Shown here piece after piece: positions 18,306-26,791 of a DNA stretch of 64,000 bases. How positions within the stretch are numbered: the first letter of the stretch is position 1; every line of letters starts with the position of its first letter. The DNA is from Thalassospira povalilytica (GTDB lineage Bacteria; Pseudomonadota; Alphaproteobacteria; Rhodospirillales; Thalassospiraceae). A program made the translations under genes and the position numbers. Location: NCBI RefSeq assembly GCF_002844235.1, contig NZ_PGTS01000005.1:1-64000 (forward strand), read 5' to 3'. The notes beneath the pieces were generated by a model. It ran no database searches and was not told the origin of the DNA. It saw nothing but the letters and a program-made list of their open reading frames with translations.

Positions 18306-20771
18306 TCAGAAGTCCGCAGTCACAGACAACAGCGCTGTGCGCGGTGCACCAAGTGACACAAACCGCCACTGGTTGACACCCGACCAGTATTTTTCATCGG
18401 TCACGTTTTGTACGGTTGCCCGCACGGTAACCGGCGTTCCATACAGTTCCGTCTTGTAACGTGCGCCAATATCAAGCGTCGTCCAATCTGGAATGGTCTG
18501 GGTATTGGCCGTATCAACAAACTGTTTGGAGGTATGGGTAACCGTGCCGCTTAGCGTCAAACCATCGACAAAGGGCGTGTCCCATTCGCCGACAAGGTTG
18601 ATCTGCATTTCCGGTGTGCCGACTGGACGTTTGCCCTTGCTGCTTGCCGATACCGCCTTGGTGATTTCGGAATCAAGGAACATCACACCGCCAAGCAGAC
18701 GAACATCGTTGGTCACCTGCCCGAAGACGTTAAGTTCAAGCCCGCGGTTGCGCTGTTCATTGTCAGCACGGAAGATATTGGTTGCCCCGTCGGTTTCACC
18801 GTCCGGCTGGGTAATCTGGAAGGCCGCAACGGAACCGCCAATGGTACCGAAATCAAGTTTCACACCGGCTTCGATCTGTTTGGCGACATAGGGCTCCATT
18901 GCCTCCCCGGCATTGGCCGCCGTGTTGGGGGCAATATCGCCCTGATTAAGGCCTTCGATATAGTTGGCATAAAGCGAAACCGTTTCGACCGGCTTGAACA
19001 CAACACCGGCCATCGGTGAAATCACGTCATCATTATAACTGCTGCTGACTGTACCACTGCTGTAGTTATCAACAGAAATGCTTTGATGGCGCGCACCAAC
19101 CGTTACCAGAACCTGATCATCCAGAAAGCCCAATGTATCGGCCAGCGCATAGCCGGTCAGTTGGGATTCAGACGTTTTCGGCTTGCTCGTCGGGGCACTG
19201 ACCGCAATCGGGGCCACAGCAAGGGTCGTATAGATGTTGGCCGACGGGCTTGATGCCGCGTTGCTGATCCCCTGACGCAGTTCGTCTTCGTAACGGGTCG
19301 CTTCGAAGGTTACCTTGTGCTTGATCTCGGCTGTTTCAAATTCGGTGCGGACACCACCACTTGCCGACCAGCGATCAGTCTGGAACCGGCGATATGAAAG
19401 GCCACTATCGGTATAATCGCCCGCCGCGTTCTGAACCGTCGGCGTTCCGAACAGACGATCAAGTTCCGTGCGCCCGCCACCAAAACTGCCAAACACGGTA
19501 ACATCCTTGATCAGGTCATATTCGGCCTGGATCATCCCGGAACGGTCAACCGCATCGGACCATTCCCATTCCTGGATCGGGTTGGTTGATCCGTCCGGTG
19601 CATCAGGAATGGCAAAACCGGAACTGAAGCGAAATTCACGGGCCGGTGCATTCAGGTTTTCGCGCTGATCAATCAGATCGACCGATGCCCGGAACCGATC
19701 CCCCTTATAGTCAAGGGCAAGCGCACCCAGCGATGTTTCACGCGTTTGACGGTCAAGGAAGGTATCCCCGTTGTGATAGCCCCCGTTAAAGCGCACACCG
19801 AATTCATCTTCCGCGCCGTAGCGACGGCTGAAATCGACATTGCCACCACCCTGTTCGCCACGCCCGTAATCAAGACTGACCCGGTTCAAATCCTCGTCAC
19901 CGGCGCGTTTGGGAACGATATTGATGGCACCACCAACCGCACCGGTCGGCGACATACCGTTGAGAAGTGCGTTGGGACCTTTAACAACCTCGATCCGTTC
20001 GGCAAGACCCGACATCACGCGATAGGTCGGCGCAACCCCGTATGCACCGTTAAAGGATACCTCCCCCGTATTGAACAGGTTCACCCCGAACCCGCGGATC
20101 TGATAGGTGTCCAGATTGGCGGTTTCGGCATTGGGCGACCGTACGGACGGATCATATTGCAAGACATCGGCAATTGTTTCGGCCTGCTGGTCGGCAATAC
20201 GTTCGGCGGTATAGCTGGTGATGCTGACCGGGGCGTCCATGATGTCGGTATTGCCAAGCATCCCCAGACGCCCGCCCGAGGCAACCTGCCCCCCGGCATA
20301 GGCAGCCGGAAGGTCGGCGTTCGCATTCATCGCCTCGACATACACCGGGTCCAGGGCGATTGATCCGTTTTCACCGGTTTCTGCACCCGTTGCCACCAGG
20401 ATCAGTGACTGATTGCCGGCATCGCGATAGGCAAGACCCGTTCCACGGATCAGGATTTCAATTGCGGCCGGAACCGACATCGTGCCGCGGATTTCGCGGG
20501 CACCGTCAAGATCGGGCAGATCAACCGCATAGGCAATGCGCCAACCCGATATGTCCCCGATCCGGACCACGCCGTCGGCAATCGAATTGACCGTCAGATC
20601 AAAGTCGTAAAGTGCCTGGGCGATTTCGACCTGCTGCCCGGCCAGATCGTTTGATTGGTCCTGGGCGCTTGCGATCGTGGTGATAAAACAGCCCGACATC
20701 GCAATCGATGACGACACCAACAACCCCGAAATAAAGCCGTTCTTTTTTGATATTGCCTGTTTGGAATGCAA
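18306..20771 (-). CDS. TonB-dependent siderophore receptor with STN signalling domain (FecA type)
   Basis: An 821-residue outer-membrane protein. Residues 1-36 are a signal peptide (cleavage near IASAQ). Residues about 50-125 are an STN domain (IRGTMSVPAAIEILIRGTGL) that talks to an anti-sigma factor. Residues about 165-275 form the plug (DAPVSITSYTAERIADQQ, VEVVKGPNALLNGMSPTGA-like segment near 260). The rest is a beta-barrel ending in Phe (SVTADF). It should import a ferric siderophore and report its presence to the FecR-like protein encoded upstream. The start appears to be TTG 20771, behind GGAG; no ATG is available in frame before the signal peptide. The ligand is unknown. Confidence 0.9.
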   Translation of the reverse strand: MHSKQAISKKNGFISGLLVSSSIAMSGCFITTIASAQDQSNDLAGQQVEIAQALYDFDLTVNSIADGVVRIGDISGWRIAYAVDLPDLDGAREIRGTMSVPAAIEILIRGTGLAYRDAGNQSLILVATGAETGENGSIALDPVYVEAMNANADLPAAYAGGQVASGGRLGMLGNTDIMDAPVSITSYTAERIADQQAETIADVLQYDPSVRSPNAETANLDTYQIRGFGVNLFNTGEVSFNGAYGVAPTYRVMSGLAERIEVVKGPNALLNGMSPTGAVGGAINIVPKRAGDEDLNRVSLDYGRGEQGGGNVDFSRRYGAEDEFGVRFNGGYHNGDTFLDRQTRETSLGALALDYKGDRFRASVDLIDQRENLNAPAREFRFSSGFAIPDAPDGSTNPIQEWEWSDAVDRSGMIQAEYDLIKDVTVFGSFGGGRTELDRLFGTPTVQNAAGDYTDSGLSYRRFQTDRWSASGGVRTEFETAEIKHKVTFEATRYEDELRQGISNAASSPSANIYTTLAVAPIAVSAPTSKPKTSESQLTGYALADTLGFLDDQVLVTVGARHQSISVDNYSSGTVSSSYNDDVISPMAGVVFKPVETVSLYANYIEGLNQGDIAPNTAANAGEAMEPYVAKQIEAGVKLDFGTIGGSVAAFQITQPDGETDGATNIFRADNEQRNRGLELNVFGQVTNDVRLLGGVMFLDSEITKAVSASSKGKRPVGTPEMQINLVGEWDTPFVDGLTLSGTVTHTSKQFVDTANTQTIPDWTTLDIGARYKTELYGTPVTVRATVQNVTDEKYWSGVNQWRFVSLGAPRTALLSVTADF

Positions 20772-20872
20772 CTTCCCGCTCCATGATGCGTCTTTTCATT
20801 CAGGCAGGTCCCCCTGCTTCTGAAAGGACAAACGTGCGGGAAGAAAAACACCTCACATCAAGATCGTCTTTT

Positions 20873-20889
20873 TTGCGAATTTTTCGCAA
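20873..20889. promoter_or_regulatory. Perfect inverted repeat TTGCGAA-TTT-TTCGCAA
   Basis: It lies in the 132-bp gap between the FecR-like gene and the receptor gene, about 100 bp before the receptor start. It could be an operator or mRNA hairpin separating receptor expression from the regulatory genes. No T-run follows on the minus strand. Confidence 0.5.
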
Positions 20890-20903
20890 TCTCAGATCAA
20901 ATC

Positions 20904-21872
20904 CTAATAGATTACGGTTAACCAGGGCGACGTTCTGATCACTTTTGCACCAACAGCAGCCGCGACAGTTTCAAGCGATCCAACCACATCGGTGGTCGGG
21001 AAACTGCCGGAAATGGTTCGTTCGGAAACATCGCCAAGTGCGACAAGACGACCGCTCGCAAAATTGTCCAGACGCGCAACAAGATCGCCGACAGTGACAT
21101 TGCGAACACTTAACCGCCCCTGCATCCAGCCGTGAATTGCTGTCGGGTCGGTCTTTTCAACGTCACCCAGCGATGCCGCTGTGCTGACCGCCACCCGGTC
21201 CCCTGCCCCCAGCAGGACACCTTGCGGGTTGTCATTGCTTGAAACCCGGACAGCACCTTCTTCGACAGCGATTTCTGTATTGCGGCTAAGGTAATCGACA
21301 TTAAAGCGCGTGCCGACCACCTCGATCATTGCCGGGCCGGCATGAACCCGGAACCGGTCGCCATTGCGATGGGTTACCTCGAAAAAGGCTTGCCCGCGCA
21401 AAAGTTCCACATCCCGTCGACCGTCGGCAAAATCGGTCGCAATGGCGCTGTTGGCGGCCAGATGGACGATTGATCCGTCAGTCAGCGTGACATCCGTGAC
21501 CGTTTCATTTTCAGTCACGATGTCAGCCCGGATGTTTTCGACCATATCGGGATTGAAGAAAAACACACATGCGCCAACCGCCACCGCACCGGCAACCCCG
21601 GCAAAGGCCCGGCCGGGGGAAAACCATTGTCTGACCTTGTCAAACCGGGGCTTTTCACCAGCCATTGCGGTGGACATACGACGTGCCGGTTCTTCGACCT
21701 GGGCCCACAGCACACGCATCTGGTCATATGCCAGCCGGTTGCCCGGGTCGGCATTGATCCAGGCGTCAAATTCGCCTTCCTGTGCGACAGACATGGACCC
21801 GCCAGCCCGTTTCACGTGCCAGAGTGCCGCCTCATCCTTCTGCGCGTCGGTCGGTATGTGTTGGCCTTGCAT
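20904..21872 (-). CDS. FecR-family anti-sigma / sigma-regulator protein
   Basis: A 322-residue inner-membrane signalling protein. The N-terminal cytoplasmic DUF4880-like part (about 10-55, EAALWHVKRAGG and DAWINADPGNRLAYDQM) binds the sigma factor. A single membrane segment spans about 88-110 (AFAGVAGAVAVGACVFFF). The periplasmic FecR domain (about 125-220, VTLTDGSIVHLAANS, LLRGQAFFEV, GTRFNV) is followed by a C-terminal STN-like region that contacts the receptor. Between the sigma and receptor genes, it completes a standard cell-surface-signalling module. Start ATG 21872. Confidence 0.92.
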   Translation of the reverse strand: MQGQHIPTDAQKDEAALWHVKRAGGSMSVAQEGEFDAWINADPGNRLAYDQMRVLWAQVEEPARRMSTAMAGEKPRFDKVRQWFSPGRAFAGVAGAVAVGACVFFFNPDMVENIRADIVTENETVTDVTLTDGSIVHLAANSAIATDFADGRRDVELLRGQAFFEVTHRNGDRFRVHAGPAMIEVVGTRFNVDYLSRNTEIAVEEGAVRVSSNDNPQGVLLGAGDRVAVSTAASLGDVEKTDPTAIHGWMQGRLSVRNVTVGDLVARLDNFASGRLVALGDVSERTISGSFPTTDVVGSLETVAAAVGAKVIRTSPWLTVIY

Positions 21873-21989
21873 CGGTTTTACTGGTGTCCACTCATGGTCA
21901 GCGGGGATGACGCCATCCCGGTTGTGAAGTCATCTCTATAAACAATAACGAATGAGGAAGAAACATCCTCAGGACCGGGGCCGATCATT

Positions 21990-22508
21990 TCATTCGGGAT
22001 CACGATAGGCCGCCAATCGTTCCTGACAGTGGCGCATGGTGCGTGCCAGCTGTTTTTCCACCGCACTGACCGAAATGCCGTATTTCCTGGCAAGCTTGGC
22101 GTTCGAAATGCCCTCGATACGATGCAGAAGAAACATCTCGCGTGCTTTCGGGGTCAGTTCCAGCAATGCCTGATCTAGCGCACCAAGCGCCTGACGGGAT
22201 TCTGCATGATCCTGTGGCGATGATGATTCGTTCTGCCAAAGCTGCACGGGCAAAATCCCGTTCATGACATTGGCCCGTCCGGCATTGCTGCGATGATAGT
22301 CAATCACCGCATTGCGCACCGACGCATAAAGGATTTTGGTATTTTCTTCCTCGGTGCCGCGGTCACCGGCCTTCATCAGTCTGGCATAGACATCCTGCAC
22401 CAGTTCGACCGCGGTTTCGCGATCACTGATCCGGCGCGTGACAATTGAAACCAACTGTCGCCGATGATCTTCAAACAGCTTTGCAAGCCTGTTTTGCCAG
22501 AACTTCAT
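21990..22508 (-). CDS. ECF sigma factor, FecI type
   Basis: A 172-residue sigma-70 family protein with region 2 (RETAVELVQDVYARLM, about 30-45) and region 4 with a helix-turn-helix (GISNAKLARKYGISVSAVEKQL, about 130-152). It should direct transcription of the receptor operon when the FecR-like partner is signalled. The start is uncertain. ATG 22508 gives the usual length, but ATG 22541 in the same frame adds 11 residues, and neither has a good ribosome site. A 14-bp tandem duplication spans the 22508 ATG and creates a three-codon upstream frame. Start choice therefore affects how much sigma is made. Confidence 0.85.
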   Translation of the reverse strand: MKFWQNRLAKLFEDHRRQLVSIVTRRISDRETAVELVQDVYARLMKAGDRGTEEENTKILYASVRNAVIDYHRSNAGRANVMNGILPVQLWQNESSSPQDHAESRQALGALDQALLELTPKAREMFLLHRIEGISNAKLARKYGISVSAVEKQLARTMRHCQERLAAYRDPE

Positions 22509-22525
22509 GTTCAGAACTTCATGTT
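22498..22525. repeat. 14-bp tandem duplication over the sigma-factor start codon
   Basis: CAGAACTTCATGTT occurs twice in tandem. On the minus strand the upstream copy gives ATG AAG TTC TGA, a three-codon frame ending two bases before ATG 22508. The copies are 14 bp apart, so the duplicated ATG is out of frame with the sigma gene. Confidence 0.85.
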
Positions 22526-22658
22526 CAGATGTTAACGCCATCGCATGGCATTGAATGCCCTCGCGGATTTCCCCCAAGGATTGCCTAAAGGCATCATTGC
22601 GAACCGCACCGGCGCCCCCCCGACGGCCAGCCCACGCAACCTATCAATGATGATAATA

Positions 22659-22674
22659 ATTTGCAATTGCAAAT
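22659..22674. promoter_or_regulatory. 16-bp perfect palindrome ATTTGCAATTGCAAAT (metal-regulator-like)
   Basis: It lies about 150 bp upstream of the sigma gene within an AT-rich stretch (GATAATAATTTGC). TTGCAA/TGCAAAT half-sites resemble sites described for Fur/Mur proteins in alphaproteobacteria, as I recall. A Fur-family repressor acting on the sigma operon would make biological sense. It also lies about 340 bp before glpD on the other strand. Confidence 0.55.
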
Positions 22675-22879
22675 AAACGCACCCCATTTCCTCTTGGAAA
22701 TCGTAACAACCACCGGGCTTTGCGCCTTTACAGCCGCTTCTGACCTGATTTTCACTTTTTACCGATTCTGAGCATTCCGGGCGGAGCATGCCTTATTGAA
22801 AAAATCGAATTCAAGCTGGCCTGACATGCTCAACACGCAAAAACATCACGCAATAACAAACCGTTATCTTTCGAACTAT

Positions 22880-22900
22880 TAAGTTCGTTATCGAAAATTT
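22880..22900. promoter_or_regulatory. GlpR-type operator upstream of glpD
   Basis: The sequence from 22880 to 22900 matches the enterobacterial GlpR consensus as I recall it at 20 of 21 positions, with core TTCGTTATCGAAAATTT. A half-site dyad (CGAACT / AGTTCG, 22872-22887) overlaps it, and a weaker second match begins near 22911. The start codon of glpD is 115 bp away. No glpR gene is present in the window. Confidence 0.7.
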
Positions 22901-23014
22901 AACCCGGTAATAATTTTCGCTTGCAATTATTTTTAGCCACTCGTAACGTTTGTGAAATAACGGAACGGCATCTGAGAATAGCCGTCACAAATAAGAGCAC
23001 CAGGGAGGCAACGG

Positions 23015-24571
23015 TTGCTCAGTTCAGAAACATTCGACATTGCCATCATTGGAGGTGGCATAAATGGTACGGGCATTGCGCGCGACGCGTCGGGCCGCGG
23101 GCTGAGTGTCTTTTTGTGTGAAAAGGACGACCTTGCCAGCGCCACCTCATCGGCCAGTACCAAACTGATCCATGGCGGCCTGCGCTATCTTGAACATTAT
23201 GAATTCCGGCTGGTCCGCGAGGCATTGATTGAACGCGAAGTGTTGCTGCGCGCTGCCCCGCATATCATCTGGCCGCTGCGTTTTGTGCTGCCCCATGTCA
23301 AGGGTCTGCGCCCGGCATGGATGATCCGTCTGGGTCTGTTTTTATATGACCATCTTGGTGGTCGCGAAACACTTCCGGGATCGGAGGGCATCCGTCTTGC
23401 ATCCCATCCGGCTGGCCAGCCCTTGGTCAAGGGCATGGACAAGGCATTCGTCTATTCCGATTGCTGGGTGCAGGATGCCCGTCTGGTGGTTCTTAATGCC
23501 ATGGACGCACGAGACAAGGGTGCCGATATTCGCACACGAACCGAATGTGTGTCGGCCAAACGCGACGGCGATCTTTGGAATGTTACGATCCGCAACATTG
23601 ATGATGGCAGTGAACAGGTCATAAAGGCCAGATCACTGGTCAATGCCGCAGGCCCATGGTGTGCGGAACTGCTTGAAAGCCGGGTCGAGGCCAAAAAGAA
23701 ACAGGGTATCCGCATGGTTCAGGGCAGCCACATCGTGGTGCCCAAACTGTTTGACCATGAATATTGCTATATCTTCCAGAACCCGGACGGGCGCATCGTT
23801 TTTGCCATCCCCTATGAACAGGATTTCACCCTGATCGGCACGACGGACCGGGATTATAATGGGGACCCGTCCAAGGTCGCGATCAGCGACGAGGAAACGC
23901 AATATCTGTGTGATCTTGCCAACAGCTATTTCGAAAAGAAAATCACCACCGATGATGTTGTATGGACCTATTCCGGGGTGCGCCCGCTTTATGGCGATGG
24001 CAGCGAAGACGCATCACAGGTCACCCGCGACTATGTTCTTGAAATTGATCGCGGTGATCTGCAACAGGATGGTGCACCGCTTCTAAACATCTATGGCGGC
24101 AAGATCACGACCTATCGCAAGCTTGCTGAATCAGCCATGACCAAGCTTTGCCCTTTGCTGGGGCAGAAAGACACCCGCTGGACCGCGACAAGCGCGCTTC
24201 CGGGGGGCGACATGCCGGACGCGGATTTCGAGCGGTATCTTACCGCGATGCACAAGAAATTTCCGTGGATTCCCGACGCACAAATCTACCGTTACGTGCA
24301 AAACTACGGCACACTCACCAACAGAATTGTTGGTGATGCGTCTGATCTTCAGGGGCTTGGCAGGCATCTGGGGGATGACGTTTATGAATGTGAATTGCGC
24401 TATCTGGTGGATTGTGAATGGGCCAAAACAGCCCAGGACGTTTTGTGGCGCCGCTCCAAGCTGGGGCTGCATGTATCGGATGAGACGCGTAATGCCATTG
24501 TCCAATGGTTCGCAACGGAACCGAAATCAAGAAACACCGTGAAAACGGGCGAAGGAAACAGTGGAAAATGA
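23015..24571 (+). CDS. glpD: Aerobic glycerol-3-phosphate dehydrogenase
   Basis: A 518-residue FAD enzyme oxidising glycerol-3-phosphate to dihydroxyacetone phosphate at the inner membrane and feeding the quinone pool. The N-terminal dinucleotide motif (IAIIGGGINGTGIARDASGRG) is cited here by its first part IIGGGINGTGIARDA. SSASTKLIHGGLRYLEHYEF and YGGKITTYRKLAE follow as expected of GlpD. The start is TTG 23015 with GGGAGG six bases ahead; no ATG is available before the FAD motif. Its stop overlaps the glpS start (ATGA), tying dehydrogenase and importer into one operon under the upstream GlpR-like site. Confidence 0.95.
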   Translation: MLSSETFDIAIIGGGINGTGIARDASGRGLSVFLCEKDDLASATSSASTKLIHGGLRYLEHYEFRLVREALIEREVLLRAAPHIIWPLRFVLPHVKGLRPAWMIRLGLFLYDHLGGRETLPGSEGIRLASHPAGQPLVKGMDKAFVYSDCWVQDARLVVLNAMDARDKGADIRTRTECVSAKRDGDLWNVTIRNIDDGSEQVIKARSLVNAAGPWCAELLESRVEAKKKQGIRMVQGSHIVVPKLFDHEYCYIFQNPDGRIVFAIPYEQDFTLIGTTDRDYNGDPSKVAISDEETQYLCDLANSYFEKKITTDDVVWTYSGVRPLYGDGSEDASQVTRDYVLEIDRGDLQQDGAPLLNIYGGKITTYRKLAESAMTKLCPLLGQKDTRWTATSALPGGDMPDADFERYLTAMHKKFPWIPDAQIYRYVQNYGTLTNRIVGDASDLQGLGRHLGDDVYECELRYLVDCEWAKTAQDVLWRRSKLGLHVSDETRNAIVQWFATEPKSRNTVKTGEGNSGK

Positions 24572-25668
24572 CCCTTACGCTTGAAAACATATCCAAGACC
24601 GTGGGAGGGGAGTCCCACATCGACGATGTGTCGATGACGCTGGAACCGGGATCATTCAACGTCCTTTTGGGGCGGACCCTGGCCGGCAAGACGACACTGA
24701 TGCGCATTATGGCCGGGCTTGAACCGCCAAGCAGCGGGCGCATTCTGGTCGATAATGTTGATGTGACCGGCATGGCCGTCCAGAAGCGCAATGTCGCCAT
24801 GGTCTATCAGCAATTCATCAATTACCCGTCGATGAATGTCTATGACAATATCGCATCCCCCCTGAAGCTTCAGGGTGTCGCCAAGGCCGAAATCGACAAG
24901 CGTGTGCGTTCAACCGCCGAGTTGATGCATATCGAACATCTGCTTGATCGTCTGCCACAGGAACTTTCCGGTGGCCAGCAACAGCGCACCGCCATGGCAC
25001 GCGCCATGGTCAAGGATTGCAAATTGCTGTTGCTTGACGAACCGCTGGTCAATCTTGACTACAAATTGCGCGAAGAACTGCGCGAAGAAATCCCGAACCT
25101 TCTGGCGGAACGCGACACCATTGTTGTCTATGCCACGACCGAACCGATGGAAGCCCTGCTTCTGGGTGGGAAATGTGCGGTCATGCATGAAGGTCGCGTC
25201 ACCCAGTTTGGTCCGACCACACAGGTTTACCACAACCCGGCCTTTGTCGAGACCGGCCTGATCTTTTCCGATCCGCCGATCAATCTGGTCGATGCCGAAG
25301 TCCGCGATGGCGCGATCTTTATGAAATCGGGTCATCAGGTGCCGCTTGCCGGTCATCTGTCGGGGCTTTCGAACGGCAAATACACCCTTGGCATCCGTGC
25401 CAACCACCTTTCGGTTGATCCGACCGGGGATAACACGATCGCCATGCAGGGACAGGTTGAACTGGCCGAAATCACCGGTTCGGAAACCTTTGTCCATGTG
25501 CATTTCAATGATGTTTCCTGGGTCATTCAGGAAGAAGGCGTTCACAACCCGCGTCTGGGCGAAGCCACGTCCTTCTATGTCGATCCGACACGTCTGTTTG
25601 CCTTTGATGCAAACGGCAAACTCGTGGCCGCCCCGCCGGTCGAGATTTCCAACGGCAAAGCGGCGTGA
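24568..25668 (+). CDS. glpS: Glycerol ABC importer ATPase, degenerate subunit GlpS
   Basis: A 366-residue MalK/UgpC-type ATPase with a nucleotide domain (about 1-230) and a C-terminal TOBE-like regulatory domain. The signature LSGGQ (133-137) and Walker B LLLLDE (153-158) are intact. Walker A reads GRTLAGKT (35-42), with Leu38 where a glycine is expected, and the switch histidine is Thr191 (ATTEPMEAL). It pairs with GlpT, whose defects are complementary. Start ATG 24568 overlaps the glpD stop. It powers glycerol uptake through GlpP and GlpQ. Naming follows the known GlpSTPQV order in rhizobia. Confidence 0.9.
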   Translation: MTLTLENISKTVGGESHIDDVSMTLEPGSFNVLLGRTLAGKTTLMRIMAGLEPPSSGRILVDNVDVTGMAVQKRNVAMVYQQFINYPSMNVYDNIASPLKLQGVAKAEIDKRVRSTAELMHIEHLLDRLPQELSGGQQQRTAMARAMVKDCKLLLLDEPLVNLDYKLREELREEIPNLLAERDTIVVYATTEPMEALLLGGKCAVMHEGRVTQFGPTTQVYHNPAFVETGLIFSDPPINLVDAEVRDGAIFMKSGHQVPLAGHLSGLSNGKYTLGIRANHLSVDPTGDNTIAMQGQVELAEITGSETFVHVHFNDVSWVIQEEGVHNPRLGEATSFYVDPTRLFAFDANGKLVAAPPVEISNGKAA

Positions 25669-25682
25669 GGTGAGTTAGAAAA

Positions 25683-26777
25683 ATGGCACGTATTGATCTT
25701 AAAAGCCTTGCGCATTCATACTTCCCCGATCCGAAATCGGACGAGGATTATGCCCTTCGCCGCATGGAACATGTCTGGGAAGATGGCGGCGCCTATGCCC
25801 TTTTGGGCCCGTCGGGCTGTGGCAAGACCACATTGCTCAACATCATTTCCGGCCTTCTGACGCCCTCGCACGGGCAGGTTCTGTTTGATGGCAAGGATGT
25901 CACCCATCTGGCCCCGGAAGACCGCAACATCGCACAGGTTTTCCAGTTCCCGGTGATCTATGACACCATGACGGTTTACGAAAACCTCGCCTTCCCGCTG
26001 CGAAACCGTGGCGTCGATGAAAAGCGCGTCGATGCGCGTGTGCGCGAAATCGCCGGGATGCTGGACCTGACCGGCAAGCTCAAACAAAAGGCCCGCGGCC
26101 TTGGTGCGGATGAAAAACAGACCATCTCGCTTGGCCGTGGTCTGGTCCGTGATGATGTCTCGGCCATTCTGTTTGACGAACCGCTGACGGTGATTGACCC
26201 GCATCTGAAATGGGTTCTGCGCCGCAAGCTTAAGGAAATTCACAACAAACTGCGCCCGACCATGGTTTATGTCACCCATGACCAGGTCGAAGCCCTGACT
26301 TTTGCCGACAAGGTCGTCGTCATGTATGGCGGCAAGGTCGTGCAGTTGGGCACCCCGCAGGAACTGTTTGAAAATCCGGCCCATACCTTTGTCGGGTACT
26401 TCATCGGAAGCCCCGGCATGAACATCATGGATTGCAAGATCGATGATGGTGCGGCCTGGATTGACGGGCAACGGATCGGACTGTCGGACCGTCACCTTGA
26501 TGCCGTTTCCAAACAGAGCGGCAAGATCGAACTCGGTATCCGTCCGGAATTCCTGACCCTTGAAACCGGCACTGCTGCCAAGGGAGCCGATGGTGTTGAG
26601 GTCAACATCATCAAGGTCGAAGACCTTGGTCAGTACAAGATCGCGACCACCCGGTTTGGCGCATCCGAAATCAAGGTCAAGCTTGGCGAAGACGAACAGG
26701 TGATCGGACAGTCCGGCATCCTGCGCTTTGCGCCTGAATGGACAAAGCTTTACGCCGACAGTCAGTTGGTCGCGTAA
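25683..26777 (+). CDS. glpT: Glycerol ABC importer ATPase GlpT
   Basis: A 364-residue ABC ATPase. Walker A GPSGCGKT (42-49), Walker B AILFDE (161-166) and the switch His199 (VTHDQVEAL) are canonical. The signature loop is LGADE (140-144) instead of LSGGQ. A C-terminal TOBE-like region follows residue 235. With GlpS it would form a heterodimer holding one complete and one incomplete nucleotide site. It is 14 bp after glpS in the operon with a GAGG-type ribosome site. The name denotes the ABC subunit, not the MFS glycerol-3-phosphate antiporter. Confidence 0.9.
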   Translation: MARIDLKSLAHSYFPDPKSDEDYALRRMEHVWEDGGAYALLGPSGCGKTTLLNIISGLLTPSHGQVLFDGKDVTHLAPEDRNIAQVFQFPVIYDTMTVYENLAFPLRNRGVDEKRVDARVREIAGMLDLTGKLKQKARGLGADEKQTISLGRGLVRDDVSAILFDEPLTVIDPHLKWVLRRKLKEIHNKLRPTMVYVTHDQVEALTFADKVVVMYGGKVVQLGTPQELFENPAHTFVGYFIGSPGMNIMDCKIDDGAAWIDGQRIGLSDRHLDAVSKQSGKIELGIRPEFLTLETGTAAKGADGVEVNIIKVEDLGQYKIATTRFGASEIKVKLGEDEQVIGQSGILRFAPEWTKLYADSQLVA

Positions 26778-26791
26778 GGGGGGATGGGGAA

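Noticed and set aside
22546-22558. Short dyad GGCATT-G-AATGCC upstream of the sigma gene
   Set aside because: It is only six base pairs and lies inside the possible longer reading frame of the sigma gene; too weak to call a site.
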